A program made the position numbers and the translations under genes. Below, piece by piece: positions 7,456 to 16,055 of a stretch of DNA of 51,970 bases (position 1 is the stretch's first letter; every line of letters begins with the position of its first letter). Location of the stretch: the NCBI RefSeq assembly GCF_014649035.1, contig NZ_BMSG01000043.1:1-51970 (forward strand). The letters are read 5' to 3'. The DNA is from Streptomyces sindenensis (GTDB lineage Bacteria; Actinomycetota; Actinomycetes; Streptomycetales; Streptomycetaceae). Below the pieces are notes generated by a model. The model did no database searches. It saw only the letters and a list, made by a program, of their open reading frames with translations, and was not told the origin of the DNA.

Positions 7456-9918
7456 CTACCCCTCCCCCTCCTCCGCCAGTTCCGCCACCCCCGTGATCCG
7501 GTGCAGCGGGTAGGTGCGGACCTCGTCGGCCGTGTGGTCGTAGGCCGTGACGAAGCCGCCCTCCACGCGGACCGGGGCGATCACGCGTTGGCTGGCGGCG
7601 CCGTCCGCGTTGACGTAGCCGATCCAGACCGTGGAGCCCGTCATCGCGGCCGCCTGGACCGTGGCCAGGGTCTCGGCGGGGGTGGTGCGGGGGAGGGTGC
7701 CGGAGGGGGCGGACCCCGTGGTGCCCTCCACCGGTTCCTTGCGGGCCACCGTGGCGGCCGTGTCGCCGGCCCGGATGGCCCGGACCGCCGCGCCCAGCAG
7801 GGTGTCGTCCGGGGTCGGCGGGCCCTCGGGGACGGGGGCGGGGGGCGTGCGGGGCGGGGTGCGGCGGGCGCCGGCGCGGGTGATCAGGACGTCGCCCTCG
7901 GCGGATTCGGCGGCCGGTGCGCAGCCCATGTCGCGCAGGGCTTCCAGGAGGGAGCCCGGGTCGGACTGGGCGGCCAGGACCGTGGGGGCCAGGCGGCGCA
8001 GGCGCAGGCCCGCGGAGCGGCGGTCGGCCAGGATCTCGTTGAGGACCGCCTCGTCGTCGCAGCGTACGTACGCCGACGCCGCCCCGATCCGCAGGTGCCC
8101 GTGGCGGCGGGCCACGTCGTCGATGAGATAGCTCAGCGGCTGCGGCACCGGCGTACGGCTGTGCGCGGCCAGGAACGCGTGCAGGTCGGCCGCCGCCTGC
8201 CCGGCGTCCAGGGCGCGGCGGACCGAGCCGGGTGTGAAGCGGTACACCGTCGCCCCGCCCTTCGACTCCACGTCGGCCAGGACGGAGAGCATGTCCGCCA
8301 GCGGGCGTTCCAGCGGGCCCGGGGCCACCGCCGTCAGGTCCGCCTGGAGCAGGACGTGGTCCAGGGGTTCGGGGAGGAGGGGTGCCAGGCGGGCGGCCGC
8401 CGCCTCCTCGCCCTCCTCCAGCAGCGCGCGGGCCTGTGCCGCCAGCGCTCCCCGGCCCGTGATGCCCAGCAACTCCGCCTCGTTGAGGGTCCAGAGCGCC
8501 AGGCGGGAGCGGAGATCCGTGCCCTCCGTCGTCGGTGCCGAACCGCGCAACGGGCGTTCCCAGCGCAGCCGTCGCAGCAGCGCCTCGGCCTCCGGCGCGG
8601 TGCCCGGAGGGAGTTCGGCGAACAGGGCCAGCACCCGGCGGCGTACCTCGGGGGCGGCCGAGCGGTCCAGCTCCGGGCCGAGCGCGGACAGGGCCCGCCC
8701 CTTGGCGTCCTGGCCGCCCACCAGGCCGGGGGTCCGGGTGGCGGCGAGCCAGGCGGTGGCCAGATGCGTCCAGCGGTTCTCGGCGGACAGGTCGAGCCAC
8801 TCGTCGGACGCGGGCGTCGGAGCGTACCGCTCGTCGGTCTCCCCGTCGGAAGCCAGCAGCCCCGCCCCGTAGGCCAGTTCGATCCAGAACGCGGCGATCG
8901 GCTCGGTCACGTCCAGCGCCGTCGCGGCGCGCTTCAGCTCCCGTACGCTCAGGCCGCCCGCGCGCAGGATCGTCGGGCCGCCGCCGTCCCAGAGCTTCAG
9001 CAGCTCCTCGACCGTGGACAGCGCCATGAGCGCCTGGCCCGCCGCCGCCCTGTCCACAGCCTGTGGATCCCGTTCGGCCGCCGCCGCGACGGCCGGGGGG
9101 ACCGGTTCCGGCACCCGGTGCGCGCGCCCGGCCCGCAGGTGGAGCGCCGCCTCGCGCGGAAGGACCACCGTCCGCGTGGACACCGGCAGCAACAGGCCCC
9201 GGTCGCGCAGCCACTTCACGGGAGGCGTGGGGTTGGGCGTGACCTCCCCGTACGGCGGCCCCCACACCAGCCGGTCCAGCACCGACAGCGCCTCCACCGG
9301 GGCCGTGTCCAGCAGGTCCGCCATCCGCGTCCGGTCCGTGAACAGCGCGGACAGCGCGGCCACCGCCGAGACCGGATCGTGCGTCGCGGGCAGGCCGGTC
9401 GCCGCCAGGATCTCCTGGAGGCGGCCCGGCGACATGCCCGCCGTCGCCTCCGCGACCGTGGGCCCCAGGCCCGTGGGGGAGGGGTGCTGCGGCGACGGGG
9501 CGAGCAGTTCGCGGGCGGTGCGCACCAGCCGCAGCCGGTCGTCCTCGCCCCAGACCAGAGCCTGTTCACGCAGCGTCGCCACTGCGCCCGGCAGCGCGGC
9601 GGTGATCGCCGCGCCCACATCGTCGCGCTGCTCGCCGTCGTCGAGACCGTCGCCGGTGAGCAGCGAGAGCAGCGTGTCGTACGGGGCCGGGTCCGGGGCC
9701 ACCGCCAGCGCCTCGGCGGTCTGGAGCGCGAACCGGTCCAGGTGTTCCAGCGCCCGGACGACGGACGCCCGCGTGCCGGCCCGCGTGGCGAGCTGGGTGA
9801 TGTCGTTCGGCACCGGGTTGAGGAGGTCGGGGCGGGCACGCAGCAGCCCGGCCAGCGATTCGTCGCCCCGGGCGCGCAGGGCTTCGGCGAGCGTGCGCGG
9901 TGGTGTGGTCGTCCCCAT
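7456..9918 (-). CDS. XPB N-domain-like helicase-associated protein with C-terminal WYL domain
   Basis: 820-aa protein without Walker motifs. The N-terminal half is helical with winged-helix-like repeats (NDITQLATRAGTRASVVRALEHLDRFALQTAEAL). The region around residues 460-600 resembles the helicase C3/XPB-Ssl2 N-terminal-like domain (VLLQADLTAVAPGPL; TVYRFTPGSVRRALDAGQAAADLHAFLAAHS; YLIDDVARRHGHLRIG). The last 70 residues read as a WYL ligand-binding domain (GSTVWIGYVNADGAASQRVIAPV). I recall the same large protein next to XPB in M. tuberculosis (Rv0861c/Rv0862c), which suggests a functional partnership. ATG 9918 is chosen because a -10-like TACCGT ends exactly 7 nt upstream. GTG 9927 is the alternative. 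Confidence 0.82.
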   Translation of the reverse strand: MGTTTPPRTLAEALRARGDESLAGLLRARPDLLNPVPNDITQLATRAGTRASVVRALEHLDRFALQTAEALAVAPDPAPYDTLLSLLTGDGLDDGEQRDDVGAAITAALPGAVATLREQALVWGEDDRLRLVRTARELLAPSPQHPSPTGLGPTVAEATAGMSPGRLQEILAATGLPATHDPVSAVAALSALFTDRTRMADLLDTAPVEALSVLDRLVWGPPYGEVTPNPTPPVKWLRDRGLLLPVSTRTVVLPREAALHLRAGRAHRVPEPVPPAVAAAAERDPQAVDRAAAGQALMALSTVEELLKLWDGGGPTILRAGGLSVRELKRAATALDVTEPIAAFWIELAYGAGLLASDGETDERYAPTPASDEWLDLSAENRWTHLATAWLAATRTPGLVGGQDAKGRALSALGPELDRSAAPEVRRRVLALFAELPPGTAPEAEALLRRLRWERPLRGSAPTTEGTDLRSRLALWTLNEAELLGITGRGALAAQARALLEEGEEAAAARLAPLLPEPLDHVLLQADLTAVAPGPLERPLADMLSVLADVESKGGATVYRFTPGSVRRALDAGQAAADLHAFLAAHSRTPVPQPLSYLIDDVARRHGHLRIGAASAYVRCDDEAVLNEILADRRSAGLRLRRLAPTVLAAQSDPGSLLEALRDMGCAPAAESAEGDVLITRAGARRTPPRTPPAPVPEGPPTPDDTLLGAAVRAIRAGDTAATVARKEPVEGTTGSAPSGTLPRTTPAETLATVQAAAMTGSTVWIGYVNADGAASQRVIAPVRVEGGFVTAYDHTADEVRTYPLHRITGVAELAEEGEG

Positions 9919-9982
9919 CCGTCCCACGGTAGCCGCTGGAACGCTACCGTCGGGGCAGGGCCGGGTAGAGGGGACGCACCGC

Positions 9983-11332
9983 GTGGGGATCGAGAGCGAC
10001 CAGCTCGTGTACGACTACCTGAGCCGGGTCGGTGACCTGGCTCAGCAGCAACAGCTCCCGTCGGGCGCGCGGATGCGGCTCGTCTCGACGCTGCGGGGCG
10101 AGATCGACCGCCGCCGCAGCACGGAGGGCGCGGACTCCCCGGCGGCCGTGCGCCGCATCATCGGCAGGCTCGGCAGCCCCGACGAACTGGTCGCCGCGGC
10201 GGCGAGGTCCGGCGACGGCACGGTCCCGCTGCCATCCGCCCGGACCGGGCCGGGCAGCGGCGAACCGTCGCGGCGCGGGCTGCCCCGGCCCCGGAGCGGG
10301 CTGCTGCGCAAGGAGCCGCGGGAAGCCGGTCGAGCCGGCCCCCGCGAGGACGAGGGGCGGCAGGCCGCGGGCCCCCGGAAGCAGAAGCCGAAAGCCGGAT
10401 TCGGGTGGGGCGCGTCGCGCCGTGATCGCGACGCCGGGGACGTACCGGAGGGGCGAACAGGCGCCGCCGACGGGGCTGCTGCCGCCGTGCCCCGTCCCGG
10501 GCCCGCCCCCGACGACGCACCCGCCTTCGACGACGACGCCCCTGCTCTCGACGACGCCCCGGGCCCCGACGACGTCCCGGGCCCCGGCGACGTCCCGGGC
10601 CCCGACGACGCCCCTGCCCGCGCCTGGCCCGATCCGTCCGCCCCGCACATGCTCGGCCAGGGCCAGGGGGGAGGAGCGGACGACGCGACCGACTGGTGGC
10701 GCCTGGAGCCCGGGCCCTTCGACGAGGGGACCGCCGTCCCCGGGTTCTTCGGCGGCATCGAGGCCCCGGAACTGCTCGGCAGGCGGCCGAGTCCCGTCGA
10801 GAGGGACGAGAAGGACCCGGAGGAGGAGAAGAGCGGCCCGCAGGGCGCGGGCGGTGCCGACGGGAAGGCCGACGACGCCGGGGAGGACGAGAGCACCGCC
10901 GCCCGCCGCCGCGCCCTGCGCCTGGTGAAGCTCCGCCGCCGCAAGCCCGCCCCCGTCGTCGCCGAGCCCGCGGTCGCCGCTCCCGGCCCTCGCGGTGGCT
11001 TCGCCCACCCGCTGCTGCTCCTGGCCGCCGTCCTGCTCATCGCCGGTGTGGTCACCGGTTCCTGGCTGCCGCTGGCGGGCGGCTGGCTCATCGCGTACAG
11101 CTCGCGCACCCTCTCCCGTACGGAGGCGAAGTGGGCGGCGCTCGGCCTCCCGGGCGTGGTGGCGGCCGGAGCCCTCGTGTGGGTGTGGGGGCGGATGGAG
11201 GGGCGCTGGGGCGAACCGATCCGCGAGGGCGCGATGCGGGACGTCCTGCTGGAGACCTGGCCGGTGGTCGTCCGGGTCGCCGCCGTCGCCTCCGCGCTCT
11301 ACCTGGTGTGGCGGGCGCGGAGGCGGGCGTGA
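9983..11332 (+). CDS. Membrane protein with N-terminal HAAS-like domain and acidic repeat linker
   Basis: 449-aa protein. Residues 1-75 (SDQLVYDYLSRVGDLAQQQQ... RRIIGRLGSPDELVAAAAR) look like a HAAS domain, a small helical module found in actinobacterial and Bacillus membrane proteins. A long disordered linker follows, with tandem DDAPGPDD/VPGPGD repeats near residues 175-210, acidic and basic patches, and then three to four membrane helices at the C-terminus (HPLLLLAAVLLIAGVV; WAALGLPGVVAAGALVWVW; VVRVAAVASALYLVW). GTG 9983 is the only sensible start; GAGGGG lies 11 nt before it. It is divergent from the XPB-N-like gene, only 64 bp away. Function unknown. Confidence 0.8.
   Translation: MGIESDQLVYDYLSRVGDLAQQQQLPSGARMRLVSTLRGEIDRRRSTEGADSPAAVRRIIGRLGSPDELVAAAARSGDGTVPLPSARTGPGSGEPSRRGLPRPRSGLLRKEPREAGRAGPREDEGRQAAGPRKQKPKAGFGWGASRRDRDAGDVPEGRTGAADGAAAAVPRPGPAPDDAPAFDDDAPALDDAPGPDDVPGPGDVPGPDDAPARAWPDPSAPHMLGQGQGGGADDATDWWRLEPGPFDEGTAVPGFFGGIEAPELLGRRPSPVERDEKDPEEEKSGPQGAGGADGKADDAGEDESTAARRRALRLVKLRRRKPAPVVAEPAVAAPGPRGGFAHPLLLLAAVLLIAGVVTGSWLPLAGGWLIAYSSRTLSRTEAKWAALGLPGVVAAGALVWVWGRMEGRWGEPIREGAMRDVLLETWPVVVRVAAVASALYLVWRARRRA
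10558..10616 (+). repeat. 18-bp coding tandem repeat in the linker of the HAAS-like protein
   Basis: About three imperfect copies of an 18-bp unit of the form CCGGGCCCCGACGACGTC, encoding PGPDDV-type hexapeptides. The unit length is a multiple of three, so copy-number change keeps the frame. Confidence 0.75.
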
Positions 11333-11363
11333 CCGGTGTCGGAGCGGGCCCGGGGGCCCCTCC

Positions 11364-11933
11364 TCATGCCGTGCGGCGGACGCCGGCGAGGAGGGCGGCG
11401 ACCATCCGCCGGGCGTCCGCCCGGTCGTAGTCCGGGCCGGTGATGCACAGGTTCCCGATGGCCCGCATCAGCGTGTACGCGCGGACGTCGGGGTCGGTCT
11501 CGTCGGCCGCGGTGCAGGCGTCGAGCAGCGTCGCGCAGGCCGGGACCAGCGTGTCGAGCATCAGGGCGTGCAGGTTCTCCAGCCCCGGGTCGCCGGAGCC
11601 CAGGGCGGCGCCGAGGCCGTGCTTGGTGACCAGGAACTCCACGAACGCGTCCGCCCAGCGGGTCAGGGCGGTGAACGGGGACGCCGATTCCGCCAGCAGC
11701 CGGGGCGCGAGCGCGCCGCACGTGTCGATCTGGTGCCGGTAGACCGCGGTGACCAGGTCCGCCCGGGTCGGGAAGTGGCGGTAGATCGTTCCGACGCCGA
11801 CACCGGCGCGTTCGGCGATGTCGCGGATCGGCGCCTGGACGCCCTGGTCCACGAAGACCGCGGCCGCGGCCGCCACCACGGCCTCGCGGGTGCGCTGTGC
11901 GCGGGCCTGGCGTACTCCGAGCGATGCCGGCAC
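11364..11933 (-). CDS. TetR family transcriptional regulator
   Basis: 189-aa TetR regulator. The helix-turn-helix is within residues 12-55 (RTREAVVAAAAAVFVDQGVQ; IRDIAERAGVGVGTIYRHFP). The ligand domain is of the type seen with SCO-like repressors (ALMLDTLVPACATLLDACTAAD). The GTG at 11933 has GGAGG 8 nt upstream. A second GTG at 11951 also has a ribosome site (GGAGG 4 nt away) and would add six residues. It is divergent from an alpha/beta hydrolase, and two near-identical palindromes in the gap are the obvious operators, so it probably represses both itself and the hydrolase. Confidence 0.93.
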   Translation of the reverse strand: MPASLGVRQARAQRTREAVVAAAAAVFVDQGVQAPIRDIAERAGVGVGTIYRHFPTRADLVTAVYRHQIDTCGALAPRLLAESASPFTALTRWADAFVEFLVTKHGLGAALGSGDPGLENLHALMLDTLVPACATLLDACTAADETDPDVRAYTLMRAIGNLCITGPDYDRADARRMVAALLAGVRRTA

Positions 11934-11948
11934 GGGGCGGTCCTCCTG

Positions 11949-12003
11949 CACGAGTCCTCCTTCACGAGTCCGACTGCACGTTCACGAGTCCGGCTTCACG
12001 GAC
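11949..12003. repeat. Direct repeats of CACGAGTCC upstream of tetR
   Basis: Three copies of CACGAGTCC start at 11949, 11964 and 11983. The last two are part of a longer TTCACGAGTCCG(A/G)C unit. They lie in the 5' region of the TetR gene and create its two alternative start/ribosome-site pairs. Slippage-type duplication is likely. Confidence 0.7.
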
Positions 12004-12015
12004 CCTTCCTTGTTC

Positions 12016-12056
12016 GCGGAACATTGTTCCGCTATTTTGGCGGAACAGCGTTCCGC
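12016..12056. promoter_or_regulatory. Double TetR operator between tetR and hydrolase gene
   Basis: Two 17-bp palindromes, GCGGAACATTGTTCCGC at 12016-12032 and GCGGAACAGCGTTCCGC at 12040-12056, share arms GCGGAAC/GTTCCGC. Their centres are 24 bp apart, with an AT-rich CTATTTTGG between them. The form is typical of tandem TetR-family operators and explains joint control of the divergent pair. Confidence 0.85.
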
Positions 12057-12097
12057 GAAAGTGGCGGCGCGCCCTCCGCGAGAAAGTGTGGCTTCCC

Positions 12098-13006
12098 ATG
12101 TCTGCTCAGCACCCGGACCGGCCGATCGTCGCGGTCAAGCCGATCACCGTTCCCGCCCCCGGCCGGGGCACGGACCTCCAGGTGAAGGTCACCGCCCCGC
12201 TGACCGGCCGGGACCTCCCCGTCATCGTGTTCTCGCACGGCAACGCGTGGTCCATGGACGGGTACGGACCCCTCGTCGACCGGTGGGCCGCCGCCGGGTT
12301 CGTCGTCGTACAGCCCACCCACCTGGACTCCCGCCGCAACGGCATCGGGTGGGACGACCCGCGCTTCGCCACGATCTGGCGCGTCCGGATATCCGACCTC
12401 CACGCCGTTCTGGACGGCCTGGGCGGCATCCTCGCCCTGGTGTCCGGCCTGGCGGACCGCGCCGACCTGGACCGGGTCGCGGTCGTCGGCCACTCCTGGG
12501 GCGCCCAGACCGCCGGCACGCTGCTCGGCGCCCGGGTGCTCGACGCCGACGGGGTGCCGGGGGAGGACTTCACGCACCCCGCGGTCTCGGCCGGCGCCCT
12601 GATCGCCGCGACCGGCACGGGCGAATCCCTCACCCCCTTCGCGGTCGAGCACCTTCCGTTCATGCGGCCCGACTACACCACGATGATCACGCCGGCCCTG
12701 GTCGTGGCGGGCGGCCGGGACCGGTCCCAGCTCTCCACCCGGGGGCCGGAGTGGTTCACCGACGCCTACCGGATCGGCCCGTCCCCGAAGAGCCTGCTGG
12801 TCATCGACGAGGGCGAGCACACCCTGGGCGGCCTCGCCGGGGAGAAGGTCGCGGAGACCACCGACGAGGACCCCGCCCGCGTCGCCCTCGTCGCCGACGC
12901 CGTCTCCGCCTACCTCCTCGACGCCCTCGGGATCGACGGCTCGGCGTGGGCGGCCTTCGAGAAGGCCGCCGCGGACGGTGCCGGCTGGGACGTCACCGGC
13001 AAGTGA
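12098..13006 (+). CDS. Alpha/beta hydrolase (chlorophyllase/dienelactone hydrolase-like)
   Basis: 302-aa soluble alpha/beta hydrolase. The oxyanion segment VIVFSHGNAWSMDGYGPL is followed by the nucleophile elbow GHSWG with Ser133. A plausible acid is Asp near residue 208 (VVAGGRDRS), and the His is in DEGEHTLGG near residue 248. The fold resembles chlorophyllase-type and platelet-activating-factor acetylhydrolase-type enzymes. The substrate is unknown. ATG 12098 (MSAQHPDRP) begins the conserved part. The ribosome site is weak (GAGAAAG). Control by the divergent TetR is inferred from the double operator. Confidence 0.88.
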   Translation: MSAQHPDRPIVAVKPITVPAPGRGTDLQVKVTAPLTGRDLPVIVFSHGNAWSMDGYGPLVDRWAAAGFVVVQPTHLDSRRNGIGWDDPRFATIWRVRISDLHAVLDGLGGILALVSGLADRADLDRVAVVGHSWGAQTAGTLLGARVLDADGVPGEDFTHPAVSAGALIAATGTGESLTPFAVEHLPFMRPDYTTMITPALVVAGGRDRSQLSTRGPEWFTDAYRIGPSPKSLLVIDEGEHTLGGLAGEKVAETTDEDPARVALVADAVSAYLLDALGIDGSAWAAFEKAAADGAGWDVTGK

Positions 13007-13015
13007 GCCCGCCGG

Positions 13016-13030
13016 GGGCGTCCCACGCCC
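13016..13030. terminator. Short hairpin between convergent hydrolase and siderophore operon
   Basis: GGGCGT-CCC-ACGCCC forms a 6-bp GC stem with a 3-nt loop in the 24-bp gap between convergent genes. It has no U-tract. Terminator function is inferred from position. Confidence 0.45.
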
Positions 13031-14014
13031 TCACTTGGTCAGGCTCTTGTGGAGTTCGCCGAGGATCTTGTCGGCCGCGGTGTAGCCGATGCCCTGGATC
13101 CACAGCTGGTCGTCGACCGCGAAGACCCTGCCGTTCTTCACCGCGTCCATGTTCTTCCACAGGCCGCTGCCGGTGGTCTGCGTCTCCTTGGCCTTCTTCG
13201 GGTCGCCGTACGTCGAGTGGAAGATCACACCCGTGTCCGCCAGGTCGATCTTCTCGGGGCTGACGTCGTAGGAGAAACCGTCCTTGGCCTTGTCGGTGAT
13301 CGCGGGGCGGCCCAGCCCCACGTCGGCCAGGATGGTGGCGATGTAGTTCTTCCTGCCGTAGATGCGGATGTCCGCGCCCTCGACGAAGCGGACCACGTTG
13401 ACCTCGGTCGCGGCGATCTTCTCCTTGCCGCCGAGCGCCTTCGTCACGTCCGCCACATGGTCCGTGTAGCCGTCCACGACCATCTTCGCCTCGGCCTCCT
13501 TGCCGAGAGCCTCCGCGTGGACCTGGAAGTTCTCCTTCCAGGGGTAGCCGGTGTTCTCCGTCATCACGGTCGGCGCGATCCTGGACAGCTCGGCGTACTT
13601 GTCGCCGTGCCGGATCTTGCTGGTGAGGATGAGGTCGGGCTTCAGGCCGGCGATGGCCTCCAGGTTCGGGGTCATCATCTGCCCGACGTCCTTGATGCCC
13701 GCGACCTGGTCCTTCGGCAGGTAGTTCAGGAAGCCCGACGCCACGTCCGCGTGGGTCGCGCCGACCGGCTTCACGCCGAGGGTGAGGGCCGAATCCAGTT
13801 CGGCGGTGTCCAGGACGACCACCCGCTGGGGCTCCTTCTTCACCTTCACGTCGCCCATCGCCGTCTTCACCGTCCGGGTGGCGTCGGAGGCGGGAGCGGA
13901 GTCGGAACCGGAGCCGGAGTCGCCGGACGAGCCGCAGGCGGCCAGGGACAGCGCGGCGACGGTCGTGAGGGACACGGCGGCCAGGGCGCGGGGGCGGAAG
14001 CTGCGCGGGGTCAT
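13031..14014 (-). CDS. Siderophore-iron ABC transporter substrate-binding lipoprotein
   Basis: 327-aa FepB/FhuD-type periplasmic-binding lipoprotein. The signal peptide MTPRSFRPRALAAVSLTTV ends in a lipobox LAAC at Cys24, followed by a Ser/Gly linker. Two lobes follow, with PQRVVVLDTAELDSALTLGV and PNLEAIAGLKPDLILTS as typical segments of the PBP-II siderophore group. It captures ferric siderophores outside the membrane. The ATG overlaps the TGA of the ATPase gene (ATGA), so it is the last gene of the operon. The particular siderophore is not deducible from sequence alone. Confidence 0.94.
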   Translation of the reverse strand: MTPRSFRPRALAAVSLTTVAALSLAACGSSGDSGSGSDSAPASDATRTVKTAMGDVKVKKEPQRVVVLDTAELDSALTLGVKPVGATHADVASGFLNYLPKDQVAGIKDVGQMMTPNLEAIAGLKPDLILTSKIRHGDKYAELSRIAPTVMTENTGYPWKENFQVHAEALGKEAEAKMVVDGYTDHVADVTKALGGKEKIAATEVNVVRFVEGADIRIYGRKNYIATILADVGLGRPAITDKAKDGFSYDVSPEKIDLADTGVIFHSTYGDPKKAKETQTTGSGLWKNMDAVKNGRVFAVDDQLWIQGIGYTAADKILGELHKSLTK

Positions 14015-14943
14015 GGTCGGAGGGCCTTTCCGGGAGTCGGAGCGGAGGCAGAGGCGGGATCGGAAGCAGCGGAGGAAGCGGAAGCGGAAGGGGAAGCCGG
14101 AGCGGGGGACGCGGGGGTCCAGGGGGCGCCCGGGACGACGAGCGGCGAGCCCGTCACCGGGTCCGGGACGATCACCGCCTCCAGCCCGAAGACCTCGGCG
14201 ACGAGCTCGGCCGTCACGATGTCCCCGGGCGCGCCCTCCGCCACGATCCGGCCCTCCTTCATGGCGACCAGACGGTCCGCGTACCGGGCGGCCTGGTTGA
14301 GGTCGTGCAGCACGGTGACGACCGTGCGGCCCCGGGTGCCGTCCTCGGCAGGGGACGCCAACTGGCGTACCAGGTCCAGGACTTCCACCTGGTGCGCGAT
14401 GTCCAGATACGTCGTCGGCTCGTCGAGCAGCAGCAGGTCCGTGTCCTGGGCCAGCGCCATCGCGATCCACACCCGCTGGCGCTGACCGCCCGACAGCTCG
14501 TCCACCGACCGGTCGGCCAGCGCCGTCACGTCCGTACGGGACATGGCGTCGGCGACCGCCCGCTCGTCCTCGTCCGACCACTGCTGCCACCAGCTCTGGT
14601 GCGGCTGGCGGCCCCGCGCGACGAGGTCGGAGACGGTGATCGCCTCGGGCGCCACCGGGGTCTGCGGGAGCAGTCCGATGGACCTGGCGATCTGCTTCGT
14701 CGGTATCCGCGCCAGCTCCGTGCCGTCCAGCAGGACCGCCCCGCCGCGCGGCCTCAGCAGCCGGCCGAGCGCCCGCAGGGTGGTGGACTTGCCGCAGGCG
14801 TTCGGGCCGACGATGACGGTGACCTGCCCGTCGGGCACGGCGAGGTCCAGATCGTGGACGACGGTGCGGTCCTCGTAGGCGAGTGTCAGGGAGCGCGCGG
14901 TCAGGCGGGACCCCGGCTGCGCTGCGTCGGTCGTCGGGCTCAT
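14011..14943 (-). CDS. Siderophore-iron ABC transporter ATPase (FecE/FepC type)
   Basis: 310-aa ABC ATPase. Walker A is VGPNACGKSTT near residue 46, the signature DELSGGQRQRVWIAMAL near 149, Walker B DLLLLDEPTTYLD near 172, and the H-loop TVLHDLNQAARYADRL near 208. All match the iron/siderophore import subfamily. The C-terminal 30 residues are a low-complexity Ser/Ala/Pro tail not usual for the family. Both ends overlap neighbours by 4 nt (ATGA), indicating translational coupling within the operon. Confidence 0.95.
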   Translation of the reverse strand: MSPTTDAAQPGSRLTARSLTLAYEDRTVVHDLDLAVPDGQVTVIVGPNACGKSTTLRALGRLLRPRGGAVLLDGTELARIPTKQIARSIGLLPQTPVAPEAITVSDLVARGRQPHQSWWQQWSDEDERAVADAMSRTDVTALADRSVDELSGGQRQRVWIAMALAQDTDLLLLDEPTTYLDIAHQVEVLDLVRQLASPAEDGTRGRTVVTVLHDLNQAARYADRLVAMKEGRIVAEGAPGDIVTAELVAEVFGLEAVIVPDPVTGSPLVVPGAPWTPASPAPASPSASASSAASDPASASAPTPGKALRP

Positions 14944-16055
14944 GCGGTGCCTCCACTGCGGCCACGGTGACCGCGGATGATCAGCCAGATCAGATACGGG
15001 GCGCCGACCGCCGCCGTGAGGACGCCCACGGGCAGTTCGGTGGGCGAGAACAGCTTGCGGGCCAGCAGATCGCCGAGGACGACGATCACCGCGCCCAGCA
15101 GCGCCGAGGACAGCAGGGGGATCTGCGCGGTCCGGGTCATCCGGCGGGCGATCTGCGGGGCGAGCAGCGCCACGAAGTCCACCGGGCCCGCCGTGCCCGT
15201 CGCCACGGACGCCAGGACCACGCCGAGGGCGACGAGTCCGAGCCGTACGCGCCCCAGGCGTACGCCCAGGCCGGTCGCGGTGTCGTCGTCCATCGTGACG
15301 GTGCGCTGGGCGCGGGCCGCCCAGGCGATGGCGGGCAGCAGGACCAGCAGGGTCCAGCCGATCGGGGCGGTCTCCGACCAGCCCCGCCCGTTCAGCGAAC
15401 CGGTCATCCAGATCTGCGCCTGCTGGGCGACGAGGTAGTCGCCCTTGGTCAGGAACAGCGTGGTCACCGACCGCAGGGCGACGGCGAAGCCGATGCCGAT
15501 GAGGACGAAGCGGGTGGCGTGCAGGCCGCCGCGCCAGGCGAAGACGTAGACGAGCGCCGCTGCCGCGATGCCGCCGAGGACGGAGAGGTAGGGCAGGACG
15601 GTGTACGAGGTGATGCCGAAGGTCATCGCACCGACCGTGAGCGCGCTCGCGCCCTGGCTGATGCCGATGATGTCGGGGCTGGCCAGCGGGTTGCGTGCGA
15701 CCGTCTGGATCAGCGCCCCGGCGACCCCGAACGCGACGCCGACCAGCAGCCCGACGACCATGCGCGGCAGCCGCAGCGTGCCCACGACCAACTCGGCCGA
15801 TGACGGCTGCCCCAGGATCACCTTCACGACCTCGCCGGGCGCGACGAAGCTCTCCCCGACGCAGAGGTACGCGACGCAGACGGCGGCCAGCAGCACGACG
15901 AGACCGGCCGCGACGACGGACGCCCGCCGGTGCAGCAGGAACCGGCCACGGGGCCCGGCCTTCACGACGGAGTACCCGGCGGGCCGGACCCGTACGCCCT
16001 GCACGGCCACCGGCGACCCGCTCGTCCCGCTCGTCCCTTCGGTCCGGCTGGTCAT
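14940..16055 (-). CDS. Siderophore-iron ABC transporter permease (FecCD family), second permease
   Basis: 371-aa FecCD-type permease with about nine to ten membrane helices. Family signatures include LRLPRMVVGLLVGVAFGVAGALIQ, ARNPLASPDIIGISQGAS and GPVDFVALLAPQIARRM. A hydrophilic N-terminal extension of about 45 residues precedes the first helix. ATG 16055 overlaps the stop of the upstream permease gene (ATGA), and its own stop overlaps the ATPase start. The pair of permeases forms the heterodimeric channel. Confidence 0.94.
   Translation of the reverse strand: MTSRTEGTSGTSGSPVAVQGVRVRPAGYSVVKAGPRGRFLLHRRASVVAAGLVVLLAAVCVAYLCVGESFVAPGEVVKVILGQPSSAELVVGTLRLPRMVVGLLVGVAFGVAGALIQTVARNPLASPDIIGISQGASALTVGAMTFGITSYTVLPYLSVLGGIAAAALVYVFAWRGGLHATRFVLIGIGFAVALRSVTTLFLTKGDYLVAQQAQIWMTGSLNGRGWSETAPIGWTLLVLLPAIAWAARAQRTVTMDDDTATGLGVRLGRVRLGLVALGVVLASVATGTAGPVDFVALLAPQIARRMTRTAQIPLLSSALLGAVIVVLGDLLARKLFSPTELPVGVLTAAVGAPYLIWLIIRGHRGRSGGTA

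Noticed and set aside
7135..10035. Long open frame of 966 codons on the plus strand
   Set aside because: It runs antisense to the XPB-N-like gene and across a promoter. Composition is low-complexity Arg/Gly with no recognisable domain.
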